64,000 nt of DNA, from positions 286,001-350,000 of the forward strand of contig CAJNDS010002587.1 in assembly GCA_905221605.1 (NCBI GenBank), in the 5' to 3' direction. Numbering within the stretch: the first letter of the stretch is position 1; each line of letters opens with the position of its first letter. Of the stretch, positions 18,203-30,541 are shown one piece after another. This stretch comes from Symbiodinium natans (lineage: Eukaryota > Sar > Dinophyceae > Suessiales > Symbiodiniaceae). The notes under the pieces were generated by a model. That model made no database searches and was not told the origin of the DNA. It worked only from the letters and a program-made list of their open reading frames with translations. The translations under genes were made by a program, and so were the position numbers.

Positions 18203-20392
18203 GGGGATTTTGGGGGCCGATGTTCCTGGGCATTTCGAAGAGTTCTTGCTTGACGACCCCCCAACTCTCTCTGGCGGAAGGCTGTCGTCATCCCAAAGCA
18301 TAAACCCTGAACTAAGGACGCTCAATCCGACATGCAAAGAACCCAAAACCCTCAACCCTCAACCCTAAACCCTAAACCCTAAACTCTTATGTTCTGACGT
18401 CATGCCCTCCAAGCTCCACCCCTCAGCCTGAGAGCCCTGAGAGGCCAAAACCTCGCCCAAGAAACGCCCTCAACCTGAAAACCCTAGCTTTAGGGTTTAG
18501 GGTTTAGGGTTTAGGGTTTAGGGTTTAGGGTTTAGGGTTTAGGGTTAAGGGTTTAGGGTTAAGGGTTTAGGGTTTAGGGTTTAGGGTTTAGGGTTTAGGG
18601 TTTAGGGTTTAGGGTTTAGGGTTTAGGGTTTGGGTTGGGATGTTCCCCCTCCTGATACTAACAGTCCTTAAGAAGGATCATAGTACCGCCTTTCAGAATC
18701 CCTGTTGAGGATTCAGGCTTAGAGCTTAGGGCTTACTGTGGACATCTACGATGGTCAAGCGGCTCCATTGCCTCGCCGCAAACGATTCCACAAAACCCTA
18801 GAACCCTAAACCCTAGAACCCTAAACCCTAGAACCCTAAACCCTAGAACCCTAAACCCTAGAACCCTAAACCCTAGAACCCTAAACGCTAGAACCCTAAA
18901 CCCTAGAACCCTAAACCCTAGAACCCTAAACCCTAAAAGCACTCAAGCCTCAACCACTAAAACCCTGACCCTAAACTCCCCCAAGCCTTAAGCTCCCTAA
19001 ACCCTAAACCCTAAACCCTAAACCCTAAACCCCAAACCCTAAACCCTAAACCCTAAACCCTAAACCCTAACTAAACTCCCCCAAACGCTTAAGCTCCCGT
19101 CCGAACTGCGCGGCGTTGTCTTTCTAGCCGAGCGGCTCCGACAAAAACCAGCCGGAGCGCCAGAAGGGCATCGCCTTTTCGGGATTAGGGTTTAGGGTTT
19201 AGGGTTTAGGGTTTAGGGTTTAGGGTTTAGGGTTTCGGGTGCGGGGTTTCTTTGTGTTCAGGGGTTTTGGGCTTAGGAAGCTTCAGGGTTGGGGCCAAAC
19301 CCCAAATGACTGCGCCCAAGGAGATCGACCTGTACACTGGGGTCCTTCTTTTGACTCGATTAAACTTACTCAAAGCCCCCGAGCCCCAAGACCCCCAAAA
19401 AAGCCCTTAAAAACCCTAAAGCCCCAAAAGCTCCCAAACCCTGAGCCCTAAACCCTAAACCCCAAACCCTAAACCCTAAACCCTAAACTTCTGCAGCAGC
19501 TACTGCAAGAAACCCTAAACCCTAAACCCCTAAACCCCTAAACCCTTAACCCTAAACCCCTAAACCCTACACCCTAAACCCTAAACCCTAAATCCAAAAC
19601 CCCCCCCCCCCCAGCCCCAAAGTCGGCCTTGCGCCTCAGGATCGGGGTCAGCGCCAGCTCCTGGACGTGGGGGGGGGCTTAGGGTTTCAGGGTTTAGGGT
19701 TTAGGGTTTAGGGTTTAGGGTTTAGGGTTTAGGGGTTAGGGGTTAGGGGTTAGGGTTTTAGGGTTCTACGTTCTAGGGTTCTTAGGGATTTAGGGTTTTA
19801 GGGCTGTGGGTTGGTTTAGGGTTTAAGGTTTAGGGTTTCAGGGCTTTAGGGTTTCAGGGCTTTAGGGTTTAGGGTTTAGGGTTTTAGGGTTCTAAGTTCT
19901 AGGGTTTTTAGGGATTTAGGGTTTTAGGGCTGTGGGTTGGTTTAGGGTTTAGGGTTTAGGGTTTAGGGTTTAGGGTTTAGGGTTTAGGGTTTAGGGTTTA
20001 GGGTTTAGGGTTTAGGGTTTAGGGTTTAGGGTTTAGGGTTTAGGGTTTAGGGTTTAGGGTTTAGGGTTTAGGGTTTAGGGGTTAGTGTTTAGGGTTTAGG
20101 GTTTAGGGTTTAGGGTTTAGGGTTTAGGGTTTAGGGTTTAGGGTTTAGGGTTTAGGGTTTAGGGTTTAGGGTTTAGGGTTTAGGGTTTAGGGTTTAGGGT
20201 TTTAGGGTTCTAAGTTCTAGGGTTTTAGGGATTTAGGGTTTTAGGGCTGTGGGTTTAGGGTTCAGGGTTTCGGGTTTAGGGTTTAGGGCTTGGGCTTGGG
20301 CCCCTCTAAACCCCTGCGATGTCCTGCTGCGGGAGCTGCTCTTTCAGGTACTCGCGGATCCTAGCACTGGCCAGGCGGTTCTGGTACTGCAC
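18203..20392 (-). CDS. Exons of an unrecognised minus-strand gene
   Basis: Exon 20312-20392 (includes NRLASARIREYLKEQLPQQD, a clear helix) is followed in phase by 19616-19660 (ELALTPILRRKADFG), 19311-19354 (SKEGPQCTGRSPWAQ) and an exon beginning at 19174. Less certain exons are about 18738-18772, 18386-18430 (AEGWSLEGMTSEH) and 18203-18270 (GVVKQELFEMPRNIG). The family is not recognised. Introns carry some of the longest TTTAGGG arrays of the window. Neither the 5' start nor the stop could be fixed; the gene should end before the Tudor-like gene at 17.7 kb. Confidence 0.5.
18484..18632. repeat. TTTAGGG array
   Basis: About 21 TTTAGGG units with two TTAAGGG variants, abutting a family P MITE-like element at 18637. 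Confidence 0.93.
18637..18711. mobile_element. MITE-like element, family P (partial)
   Basis: Begins GGGATGTTCCCCCT, then TACTAACAGTCCTTAA and ATAGTACC. The same core recurs at 24951, 55594, 57443 and 59573. The right inverted end is eroded here. Confidence 0.6.
18796..18930. repeat. 15-base higher-order repeat of telomere-like units
   Basis: Nine to ten copies of a 15-mer made of CCCTAGAA plus CCCTAAA. Two different unit types are amplified together, showing local tandem expansion. Confidence 0.9.
19690..20270. repeat. Longest TTTAGGG region
   Basis: TTTAGGG units with a longer embedded repeat: a block with TTTTAGGGTTCTA, GTTCTAGGG and GGGCTGTGGGTT occurs three times (about 19760, 19890 and 20200), separated by a nearly pure array of about 35 units (19935-20195). 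Confidence 0.92.
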
Positions 20393-21160
20393 CTGCCATC
20401 GGCTCAAACATACACAAAGCCCCCAGGATCTAGAGCTTCGGGTGCGAGGGTTTGGGGGTGTTTCTAGCCCGTGTCCAACTTCTGAAGCCTTGAAACTGAC
20501 ATCCCGAGCCCTGGATGCACGAAAACATCGGGAGGTGCCCGAGTGGCCCCTCTGGAACCCCAAATCTTCATCTCTACAAGACCCAGTCAGACCAGCTATG
20601 GCAACCCAATCTTGAAGACAAGCTATACCCTCCCACCCTCCAACCCTCCAACCCTCCAACCCTCCAACCCTCAAACCCTCAAACCCCCAACCCTCAGGAT
20701 CCATGCAAACAACTGCCAGCCTGCTCCAACTGCTTGGCTGACAAGCAGTCGCCTGAGGTGCAATAGGCGCAGGAGCTCTCACGGTGCACCCTAAGAAAGG
20801 GCCCCCAAAACTCTAAACCCTAAACCGGAAGTACGATGAAGGCCTGCAGCTTCCTATAGGGCCGGTCTTGCGTGCCCTGCTCCGGAAGCCCCTGTGATTT
20901 CTGGTGGGTGTCCGACGAACCTCTGCAGGCCTTCGCCTCAGCCCTGCGTGACCTTGAACCAAACTCTGCGAACCTGTTCTTAGGGACTCTGACTGCGCGC
21001 TCAGCAAGGCAGGCATAAAAAAGCTGCTGCCATACATCTTTCCCAATATCTCAGCTTTTCATAGAACAGCACCTACACTGCAAACCAAGTACTGCAAGCT
21101 GCGCAAGAAGCCCCTCATCCCACAATCAGCCTTTCAAGACGCTGCCTCTATACACTCTCC

Positions 21161-21250
21161 CTGGGTTCTTAGTAGGGAATGAGGATTCGGGCCCTATATA
21201 TACCCTTCAAGATATGGCCCGAATTCCCTCATTCCCTACGAAGAACCAGC
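21161..21250. mobile_element. MITE-like element, family R
   Basis: Strong inverted repeat: left arm GGTTCTTAGTAGGGAATGAG then ATTCGGGCC, right arm GGCCCGAATTCCCTCATTCC then TACGAAGAACC. The centre holds TATATATA. A second copy lies at 60629-60776, and a half copy (CATTCCCTACACACTAAG then AACC) near 4680. Confidence 0.8.
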
Positions 21251-21701
21251 CTGACTCTGGGCACCAGATGCTGCCAGGGGGGCTGATGAAGGCACAGCGG
21301 CGCAGGCAACAGCCGCCGGGCATCCAGGAAGCCTCAAACAGACAGCTGTGCATGATTGGGGGAATGGGGTTTAGGGGTTCAGGGGTTGTTTAGGGTTGAG
21401 GGTTAAGGTTTAGGGATTGAAAAGACAGCCGTGTAGAATTGGGGGAATTGGTTGGGATGTTCCGGGCGGCATATCTCCTGTGGTTTGAGGTCTCAAAACG
21501 AAGAGGCCACAAATTCGACCAACCTCCCGCACGGCACTCCGTCATCGGGCTTACAGTTTGGGCATGTGGCCTACCGAATCAAACACACACCCCTACGCAT
21601 CACGGCCTAAACCCTGAAAGGGTTTCTGCAGAACCCATGTTCTAAAGCTATAGAGACTTGCGAAGGCAAGCTAAACCCATCATCCAATCCCTTCAGGCAG
21701 C

Positions 21702-21702
<1 letters not shown>

Positions 21703-21796
<94 letters not shown>
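21703..21796. repeat. (CA)n microsatellite
   Basis: About 47 CA units. The Thr/His and Cys/Val frames through it are artefacts. Confidence 0.97.
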
Positions 21797-21798
<2 letters not shown>

Positions 21799-22304
21799 AG
21801 CTCCTATCAGGGATTTTGCGTCTCCAGCACGTGTTTAAGGTTTAGGACTTCTTGGATGATTAGGTGTTGCAAGGGCTTTTCAGGGCTTTGAGTTCGTGGC
21901 TTCCCGGCCCCAAAACCCTGCACCCCGAAGCATGGCCCCCAGACCCACTTAGGGGCTGAACACCCTAGCCCAAAAGAGAGGTTAACCTTTCATATATAAT
22001 GGGCGTACATATACATATGTATATATATATATGTATATATATATATACATATATATATATAACCTAAACGGGTTAAAGGTTAACTGCCCAGCCCCCAAGC
22101 ACCTCGGAGGCAGCAAAGAGGAGGAAGCCACCCCGCTTGATGGCCAGAGGTGACTTGGCTCCTGGCCAAGTTGCGTGGAAGGGTTTTGGGGTTTCTGGGA
22201 TCAGGAATAGGATTGTTTGGGTTCAGGTTTAGCGTTTAGCGTTTAGGGTTTCGGTTTAGAGGGGGATCGGGGTTTCGGATTTAGGGTTTAGGGTTCCGCC
22301 CAGC

Positions 22305-25300
22305 CTGGGCGGCGTGGTCTGGGAAAGTCCCTCCCCTTTCCCTCCTTTCAAAAGTATCAAGAGGGCATCCATTCTTCGCACCAACCTTCGTGTCCCTGGG
22401 GCAGAAGAGCTGCCCATGCATGTGGAGGTTGAAAGAAGTAGACGGCGGGGGTAAGGGCGGGATCTGATTTCCTCCCCCCCCCCCCCTAAAGATCAGGGTT
22501 TCGGGTTTCGGAGCTTCTTATCATCTTCACGGATCCACAACCCCCTTCAAACCTCCCAACATGGACACAACCTGGTAAAAAGCACAGCATTCATGCCCTG
22601 AACCCTAAACCCCAACCCTAAACCCCCAAACCCGAAACCCCAAACCCTAAACCCCAAACACCAAACCCTAAACCCCAAACCCTAAACACCAAACCCTAAA
22701 CCCCAAACCCCAAACCCTAAAGGGACCGAATCTCACCGAATCTAACCGAGGGATTGGCCTGCCCCCTCTCCGATGACGATGAAGTTCTCTCCGCCATCCG
22801 CGCGAATCTTTTCGGGCTGAGGGCTTTGAGGGCTTTGAGGGCTTTGAGGGTGTAGGGTTTAGGGTTTAGGGTTTATTAAGGGTGTAGGGTTTAGGGTTGA
22901 GGGCTTAAGGTTTAGGGCTTAGGGTGTATAGGGTTTAGGGTTTTGGGCTGAGGGCTTAGGGCTCCAGGTTTAGGGTTGAGGGTTTAGGGACTTGGGGCTC
23001 AGGGTTTAGGTTTAGTGTTGAGGGCTTAGGGTTTAAGGCTTAGGGTTGAGGGCTTGAGGTTTAGGGTTTTCACGAGGGTTATTTAGGGTTTAGGGTTAGG
23101 CAGTTTAGGATGTCGGGTTTAGAGTTTCTTGAGTGTGTAGATCAGGGTCAAGCATGCAAGCCTTCATGGGGTTTCGGGATTAAAGGCTTGCGGCTTGAGG
23201 GGGTTTGGGCCACATTCAGGGATTGAGGGCTGTGAGTCTGTGAGCGACCCCGCTGAATCGGGACAAGTAACATTCTTCCCATCCACGTAGATGGATGCGC
23301 GCCCCTCTTTGCAGTTCACGACCATGGTGATGTCGTGCCACCTTGCTCAGGGAGGGGGCGCTTCCCCGACCCTCATCAGGCCCTCGTATCAAGCCCTCAC
23401 TCTCCTTCAAAGGAAGAGGAAACAAAGCTTCGGGGCAGAGCACTGCGCTTCTGAAGGGCCTCAACGAAGCCCTTGTGGTATGTGGGGCATCTCCAACCGT
23501 AAACCCGAAAAAAGCCTAAAACCTGTAACCTTGAACCCTAAACCTTGCAAACCCTTGAACCCTTAACCCTAGACCCTAAACCCTAAAACCTAAACCCGAA
23601 TTACCCCCTATTACACCCTAAACCCTAAACCCCAAACCCCTAAGCCTGGACCCCACAACCTCAAAACCTGAAGGAGGGCGCGGCGGGGAAGCACCTTCCC
23701 GGTCGGAGCGTCGACTTGTTGAGCACCACGCTCCCCACCTTCCGCCACCAGGCATACTTGGAGGTTCATTGGGTAGGTATACGTAGGGTTTATAAGTAGG
23801 GAAAGGTAATGATTACCCCCACTTAGTGTACTTATCACCCTACCTATAACTACTCATGAACCTCCAAGTAAAGCATTTTCAGGGTTTCTTTCCATCGGGG
23901 GCTCAAGGGTTTTATGCTTTGGGGGCCTCGCTTTTGGGGGTTTTGGGGAGGGTTTTGGGGGCTTTTGGGGCTTTTGGGACTACTCGGGCCTAAACACAGA
24001 CGCATGGGGCCGACGCCTGCAAGTGCCAGTTCCAGGTTGTGCCCGGGGGAGGAGGCTCCTCCGACACACAGCAAGCAGCAGCTCACACATTAGGGTTTAG
24101 GGTTTAGGGTTTAGGGTTTAGGGTTTGGGGTTTAGGGTTTAGGGCCCCCTTTGTCTGGGTTTGCAGATTTTCCTCCCCAAGCCCAAACCCTGCTTCCATT
24201 TTCAACCCTGAATCCCGAACCTTAGCACCTCTGGCCGTGTTGATCATGACATAGTATCACTATAGAGGGACCATAAGGAAATCTTATGAGTAATTATTCC
24301 CACCCCTACATTGGACCGTTTAATAGGCTCGGGGACGGGGGACGCTCCTCCAGATAGTCCCTCTCGGCCGGGTGGACCTGAGGCAGCCCACACTGTCCCC
24401 GAAAGCCCCGACGCCCCGAAGCCCAACTTGCCCAAAACAAAAAAGCCTGGCTCTAAGGGTCCTTCTGTCTCAGATCCCGCAGCAACACCACCAAGAAGGT
24501 CTGAAAGGACCTGAACCAGACCCATGACTGAGGCCGCGGCGGGCACGTACTCGTCCGCCACCGCGCAGAGCTGCGGGACGCCTCGGCTTCGCGTTGGCTG
24601 GGAACTTAAAAACAGCTCCACACACCCAAAAGCACCATGAAAACCGCCTCAACAAACCTAAGCCCGAAGCCTTCGCTCAAGAGCCAGATCCCCAAAGCCT
24701 CAGCCCCAAATCCTCCTGAGAAACCATGTCGCAGACGTCCACACACCAGGGCCCCGGGCCCGAGACTTCCGGCCAGGAAGCCTGGCAAGGTGCATGTTGG
24801 GAGTTGGGTTTTGGAAAATTTAAGGTTTAGGGGCTTGGGGCTTCGGGTTTAGGGCAAGCTTGGAAGACACTTGCAGAAGGGTGCTTCCGAGTCTTGAGAT
24901 CGGATTCTCTGATAAGCGGTGCTTGGGGGGTTGTCAGGGTTTATAGTTACGATGTTCCCAACTATACTAACAGTCCTTCATAGGCATTATAGTACACCCC
25001 CGATTATAATCCCCATTAAGGACTGGTAAACCCCAAACCCTAAACCCTAAACCCTAACCCTAAACCCTAAACCCTAAACCCTAACCCTAAGGGTTTAGAG
25101 GCTCAAGGTTCGGCTCTTGGACCCCGCGCGCCCAGCGCCCGGCGCAAAGGCAAAGAAGCCCGAGACAGTCATGGATCGGCAGCTCTTGGTTACACACACA
25201 CATACACACATACATACATACATACATACATACATACACATACATACATACATACATACATACATACATACATACATACATACATACATACATACATACA

Positions 25301-28251
25301 TACATACATACATACATACATACATACATACATACATACATACATACACACATACACACATACACATACACACATACACATACACACAGTGACATACATG
25401 CATGCACACATACATACATACATGCATGCATACACATTTTATACTTATATGTATTTACTTATATGCACACACGCACACATACACATATACACTTGTATAA
25501 ACAATTTTACACAAATACATACAAACGTATCCGAACATACACAAATACACACGAATACATGTCAATCCATATACATGTATAAATATATATATATATACAC
25601 ACACACACATGCATACATGAACAATATATCTGGTATGCAAAAGCCTCTTCTAAGACTGTATGCTGGATATCAGCTAAACAACATGAGCCCCATACCCGAT
25701 ACCCTAAACCCGAAAACCCTAAGTGCACCAAGGCCTGGAAGAGGGCCACGGGATGCTGCGACCTGAAGCCACTTCAAGGGAGTCCAAAAAGGCCCAGTGG
25801 AGCCCATAAACCGTGATGCATGGGATGAAGGGATTTAGGGTTTAGGGGTTGAGGGGTTTAGGGTTTAGGGGTTTAAGGGTTTAGGGCACATATGCGTATA
25901 CCTAAGACAAACGGAACCATAACACATTGCACACGACCCCATACCCGAAGTCGTACCCAGGATAAAGAACTGAAACCTGCAAGCCTAACCCGAAACCCAA
26001 ACCCCGAAACCCAAACTTCCAGCCACGGACAATCACCACCAGCCAAGTGGAACATACAACAAGACAGTTGCTTAGTGAGAGGGCGTGTTGATTCGCGCGT
26101 CCTTCGCTCCACATATTTTTGAAAAGTTTAAGATTGTGAGTTTGTGTGCTTTGGAGTTCAAACTAACCATCCTTTGCAGTTCGTGCTCACCTTCGGTCCC
26201 TACATACGAGGCCACAGGGTCCCAGAAATGTCCGGATCTGATGGGCGCGCTTTCTTTTCTCATTTCCTCCTCCCACCTATGCCCACCCTCAACCCCAAAC
26301 CCTGAACCCTAAACCCTACACCCGAAACCCTGTACCCCAAATCCTAAAAAACCCCAAACCCTAAACCCACCACCCACAACCCTAAACTTTGAACCCCGAA
26401 ATAGTCTGGGGTTTGGGGATTAAGGTTCAGGGAAAAGGATTGGGGACGTTGCCTCTGCAATGGCAGCTTCAGCTCCAGGGTCAGGGTGTACTTGGTGTGA
26501 TCCTCGGGGGCGCGAGGGCATTTTGGAGGAGCTCGTTGGGGCCCAGGTTTCTTGAGGCCTTCGGTGGTGTTGAGGGCTCAGGGTTTGATGGAGGGTTGGC
26601 ACGTAAGGAGGAGTCTGAACATCCCTTAAGTCCCCCAAACTCCAAATAAACCCTAAACCCTAAACCCTAAACCCCCCCACCCTTAAAACTCCCAAACTTT
26701 TGGGGGAGGGGAGGGGAGGGGAGGGCGCAGCAGCAGTCCTCACCGGATCCAGCTCCTCCGGGTGCCAGGCCCTCCAGGGGCATGGCCAAGTACCTCTCGC
26801 TTGTGGGCGCGTCATGTCGGGGTTTGGGGTTTGGGGTTTAGGGTACTTCTTAACCTAATACTAACTGTACTCATAGCCCAATTATAACCATATTGGGGCA
26901 CTTCAGGGGGCTTTGGCCAGTTTTAGGGGCTGGGCTTGGGTGAGCTTTGTGGTAGAAGGTGGGCTTGGAGGGTTGGGTTGAGGGCACGGCTTTTGAAAGG
27001 GTCCCAGTCCTTCATGGTTTGCATGGCCTTGGTTTATGAAGTTTATGCTTCTTGGGGTTTTGGGGCGTTGCAGGGACGGCTTTGAGTCGGTTCACCATGG
27101 TTGGGTTTTTAATGAGCGAATGTCTCACGCTGTGTCAGGGGGGCACGATGTCGGCTTGAGGAGGAGGATGGAGCCGCCAGAGTCTCCAGCCTAGATGGGT
27201 TGCACCAAGAGCACACTGGGGACGTGGGTTTGACTCAAGATCTTCAAAAGAGATCTTCAGCGACCTTCAGAGCTTGGGCGGCCACAGGCTTCAGCTCCAC
27301 GCCGTTACCGTTGGCGAGCACTCCACGGGGCAAACTGTTGAACCGGAAGTCGAACAAGTTCCTGTGAGTTCACGCGAAGACACTTTTCCGTCCCTCCGTA
27401 GTTTCCTGCGTTTGGCTCGCAGGGTTTTAGCAAGGTTTGTTGCCTCGATGGATCCAGGCCCAAACCCGAGGCTTCGAAGGTCAGCAGGCTCTCCAACTCC
27501 TGCCGGGGGCGAGAAGTCCGCCCTGAGCCACGTGCTATTGCGTCGCATTGTGAAGCTTCCCTCTCGTCTCTCCCCCATACCCAGCGCGCGGTCGCTCGAG
27601 CGACTGGCCTCGATGGGCATGCCTTTCTTCTCCCCAAGCAGCTGGTCGTGGAACTTGATGTCGTAGTTGCCATCCTCCTGCAGTCTCTGTGACGAAACTG
27701 GACCCTGGGATCCTCCCCAAGATTCCCACATGTCACCACACAAAGTGGTTCCCCCCCCCTGCGGGCTCCTGGACCCGGGACACCACCGCCGCATACATGA
27801 AGCGCGTGGTGAAGCCCCAGCGCCCCGCGGAGCTCAAGGAGGCCTCAGACGGCAAAAAAGCTCCGCCTGAGTAAGCTTTGTTGGCCCCTCGAAGCGCCTT
27901 CTGGCAACCTTTGCAACCATCCCTACAATCTGCCAGGCGACCTTGATTTGCTGCCCCTCAACCAGGTCAGGGTAGAACCTGGGCAGTTTGTCAGACCCGG
28001 CGCGAGCTTGAAAAGACGGGAACACCATGCCATCAAAGCGGCTTCTTGGCCAGGTTCACGTCCTCCTTCTCGTCGTCATCTTCCTTACGGCACATGTTGC
28101 CGAAGCCTAAACCCTAAACCCTAACCCTAAACGGGCAAACTCAGCTGCGGCCGCCTTAAAAGGCTGGGGTCGAAGAGGCCCCTTTATGCCAGTGCCAAGG
28201 CACCAGGTCCATGTCATCTTCGGCTTCGGCAAAAAGCCGGAGGTGGTCCAC
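22305..28251 (-). CDS. Multi-exon gene with a concanavalin/laminin-G-like segment
   Basis: Exons on the minus strand, 5' to 3': about 28176-28251 (VDHLRLFAEAEDDMDLVPWH), about 28050-28108, 27867-27978 (FYPDLVEGQQIKVAWQIVG), 27609-27677 (DGNYDIKFHDQLLGEKKGMP), 27265-27361, 26453-26502 (DHTKYTLTLELKLPLQ), 26191-26258 (SGHFWDPVASYVG), 24716-24781, 24522-24570, 23875-23901, 23695-23756 (WWRKVGSVVLNKSTLRPG), 23449-23490, about 23217-23341 (KWHDITMVVNCKEGRASIYV then DGK), 22747-22807 (DGGENFIVIGEGAGQSL) and 22305-22395. Phase is continuous at most junctions from 26502 down. The YTLTLELKL strand and the KWHDITMVV...IYVDGK block are typical of laminin-G/concanavalin-like lectin folds. It may be one gene with the Cys-rich exons at 28.5-30.5 kb. 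Overall function unknown. Confidence 0.62.
23755..23870. mobile_element. MITE-like element, family T, forming a whole intron
   Basis: 116 bases with inverted ends TACTTGGAGGTTCAT and ATGAACCTCCAAGTA. On the minus strand it makes up nearly all of the 118-base intron 23757-23874. The acceptor AG is the AAG of the terminal CTCCAAG, and the donor GC lies just outside the other end. Flanking exons 23875-23901 and 23695-23756 join in phase 0. Confidence 0.75.
24951..25027. mobile_element. MITE-like element, family P
   Basis: GATGTTCCCAACTATACTAA then CAGTCCTT, with ATTATAGTACACCCCCG in the middle and CCCCATTAAGGACTG at the right. The right TIR is truncated. Lies in a minus-strand intron. Confidence 0.6.
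25194..25440. repeat. (ACAT)n microsatellite
   Basis: About 40 tetranucleotide ACAT units from 25194, grading into ACAC and GCAT variants up to 25440. Cys/Met/Tyr frames are artefacts. Confidence 0.95.
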
Positions 28252-28259
28252 CTTTGCTT

Positions 28260-28378
28260 TGGGTGCTTAGGGTTTGGGGTTTAGGGCTTAGGGCTTAGGG
28301 CTTAGGGCTTGGGGCTTGGGGCTTAGGGCTTAGGGCTTAGGGCTTAGGGCTTAGGGCTTAGGGCTTAGGGCTTAGGGT
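28260..28378. repeat. GGGCTTA variant array
   Basis: About 15 units of GGGCTTA, with two GGGGCTT slips, between exons 28525-28582 and 28176-28251 of the minus-strand gene. Confidence 0.9.
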
Positions 28379-28524
28379 TGTGCTGGGCATGCAACGGGGA
28401 ATGCAGGAAAACGAGCCCAGCAAAATAACCCTGCACCACATGGTTGCGAGGTTGTGACATGTTGGCTCTGCAGGGGCTTCTGCTTCGAACTTTGTTATCC
28501 TCCTAAACTCTGAACCCTAACTTC

Positions 28525-30541
28525 CCATCCAAGGGGCGTTGAACCATTCACGGTGCACCTCCATGCCCTCCCTCAAGTCCACCTACAAGGAAACGCTTGG
28601 TAGTGGAATGGGTACAGCTTCCATAAGAAGAAGCAGGGTTTAGGGTTTGGGGTTTGGGGTTTGGGGTTAGGGTTTGGGGTTTAGGGTTTAAGGTTGAGGG
28701 TTGAGGGTTTCCATGCTCCTATGTCGTGGGCCTGCAGCATGCACTGCCACTGCTTCTCACCCTTCTTGCCATGGCAGTCTGCGCAGACGTACCAGTTGCA
28801 GTCCTGACAAAACAGGGTTTAGGGTTTATATAGGGTTTAGGTTTGAATTTAGGGTTTAGGGTTTAGGCTTTAGGGTTGAGGGTTCAGGGCCAGCTTCACT
28901 CCATTTTGTGTCTAAACCTCCGTGAAGCTCCCTCCGGGCTGCGTATAAATTCCAAAGCATCTGTGGGCATCTTCCCCCAAAACAGGCCGCACTCGAATAT
29001 CCCCAATATCACCACCAGAACCCCCCAAAAATAGGCACCCCCTTGCATCCGGAATCCCAATCAAAGCACAAGGAAGCGTGAGGTTCTCGGGGGGACCCGG
29101 TGCCTCACAGCCGAAAGCCACGGGCTTGGGCTTTCCGTCGTCCTCCCCTGCTTTGCCGTCTTTGTCCTTCTTCTTGGCAGCCTGCGTGGGCTTAAAGGGG
29201 TTTGGGGGGGTTTTGCGGGGGTTCACGGTTTCGCGTCCAAAATCCCATATGTACCGGCCTTGCACATCTCACACTCGAGCCGAGGGCCTCCGGCATCACT
29301 GTCGGCGGGGGGGGGGCCAAAGGCCCTTTCGCCCAAGGGCCTTCAAGGCTTTGGAGGGCCTGCAGGGCTTAGGTGTTTGAGGTCGTTTGAGGTGCTTTTC
29401 AGCGGCTTGAGCCTCTTGAGAGCGGTTTGAGGGATTTTTTAAGAATGTCCACACGGCCACCAGGGGTTGAAAACAACTTGGACGGCACGGGTGCTCTGGG
29501 ATGTAGCGTCGAGAATCAGATGACGATGAATATTTCCAAATATCGAGGGGTACCTCTTCATATACTCCAAACACCACCGAATGCTGAAGGACACCCCCAA
29601 ACCTTGAGGTGGGTTCGGAGAGCATTACCTGAAAAACAACACCATTTTCCGATGCACCTTTCTTCTTCTTCTGCTTCTTGTCCTGGAACCGGGCTTTTGC
29701 AGGGTTGTACGTGTCCCAAACTCGGGCTCCCTATGCGTATATCTAAATCTCAGACGTCTGAGTTCCTTGATTTCAATTCACATTTTGCGCGCCTCCTCCT
29801 TTGGCTTCTCGTCCTCGAAGGGGTCATTATCCTCCTTGATCTTCTCCAAGGGGTGTTTGTGACGCGGGCAGTGGCCATGGATGGCCTCGAGACTCGAACT
29901 CTTTCTATTTGCGGGCTTCGGTACGCAAGGCGCTTAAGGTGGCCCCTATTTGCGGCAACAGTTACATGCACAAGCACAGCACATTCGAATCGGCCAAAGC
30001 AGCCGTCACAATGCCGGTCTTCTTCTTTTGTTCGCCCTCGGATGCAAGAGGAACTCTGCCCTTTCCAAACTGTCCTTGCTATCACCATGACTGAAAATTC
30101 ATCTGGCATGAACTGCGCTGCCACTCTAACTTTTGCTACATCTGTTATCATCTGTTGTTCATACCAAGACACAGCTCATATTTCTGGGGAACAGCTCATA
30201 CCAGGGAACAGGGACTAATACCAGGGAACAGCTACTAGTACCAGGATCATCTCAATTGCGACTGCCCTAACAGCATGGATGCCTCCTTGACGACGACCAT
30301 GGCCCACTTCCACTCACCAAGCTCGCCTCACCACAGCTACGTTACACACTGCTTGGCTGAAAAACCTAGGGTTTTGCATCCAGGGGTGTGGATTGAGTTG
30401 CTCTTTTCGTGGGCCCAAATGCTGAAAAAAATTGACCACGAGCAAAAACACCATCCATGAATCGTGCACGCGTCACACTCGCTGCAGAAGAGCGGGCAGG
30501 CCTTCATCTTCGGCTTCCCATCCGCCCCACCAGTCTTCGTC
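28525..30541 (-). CDS. Exons encoding Cys/His-rich and Lys-rich segments
   Basis: Minus-strand exons: 30456-30541 (DGKPKMKACPLFCSECDAC), 29789-29885 (HGHCPRHKHPLEKIKEDNDP), 29629-29726 (RVWDTYNPAKARFQDKKQ then KKKK), 29227-29287 (PRLECEMCKAGTYGILDA), 29104-29181 (KKKDKDGKAGEDDGKPKPVA), 28732-28803 (DCNWYVCADCHGKKGEKQWQ) and 28525-28582 (LREGMEVHREWFNAPW). Pairs such as CEMC, CADC and FCSEC with spaced His suggest several small zinc-binding folds, loosely ZZ/C1-like. Splices such as 28732 to 28582 keep phase; others are open. Acceptors include a good TTTCCTTGTAG at 28583. Probably the 5' part of the gene running on to 22.3 kb. The start was not found. Confidence 0.55.

Noticed and set aside
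18796-18930. Regular 15-base spacing suggesting a CRISPR array
   Set aside because: No unique spacers; the whole unit repeats, and no cas genes are present.
27667-27874. Plus-strand frame with AAYMKRVVKPQRP
   Set aside because: It lies antisense to a minus-strand gene with phase-joined exons at 27867-27978 and 27609-27677, and has no acceptor nearby.
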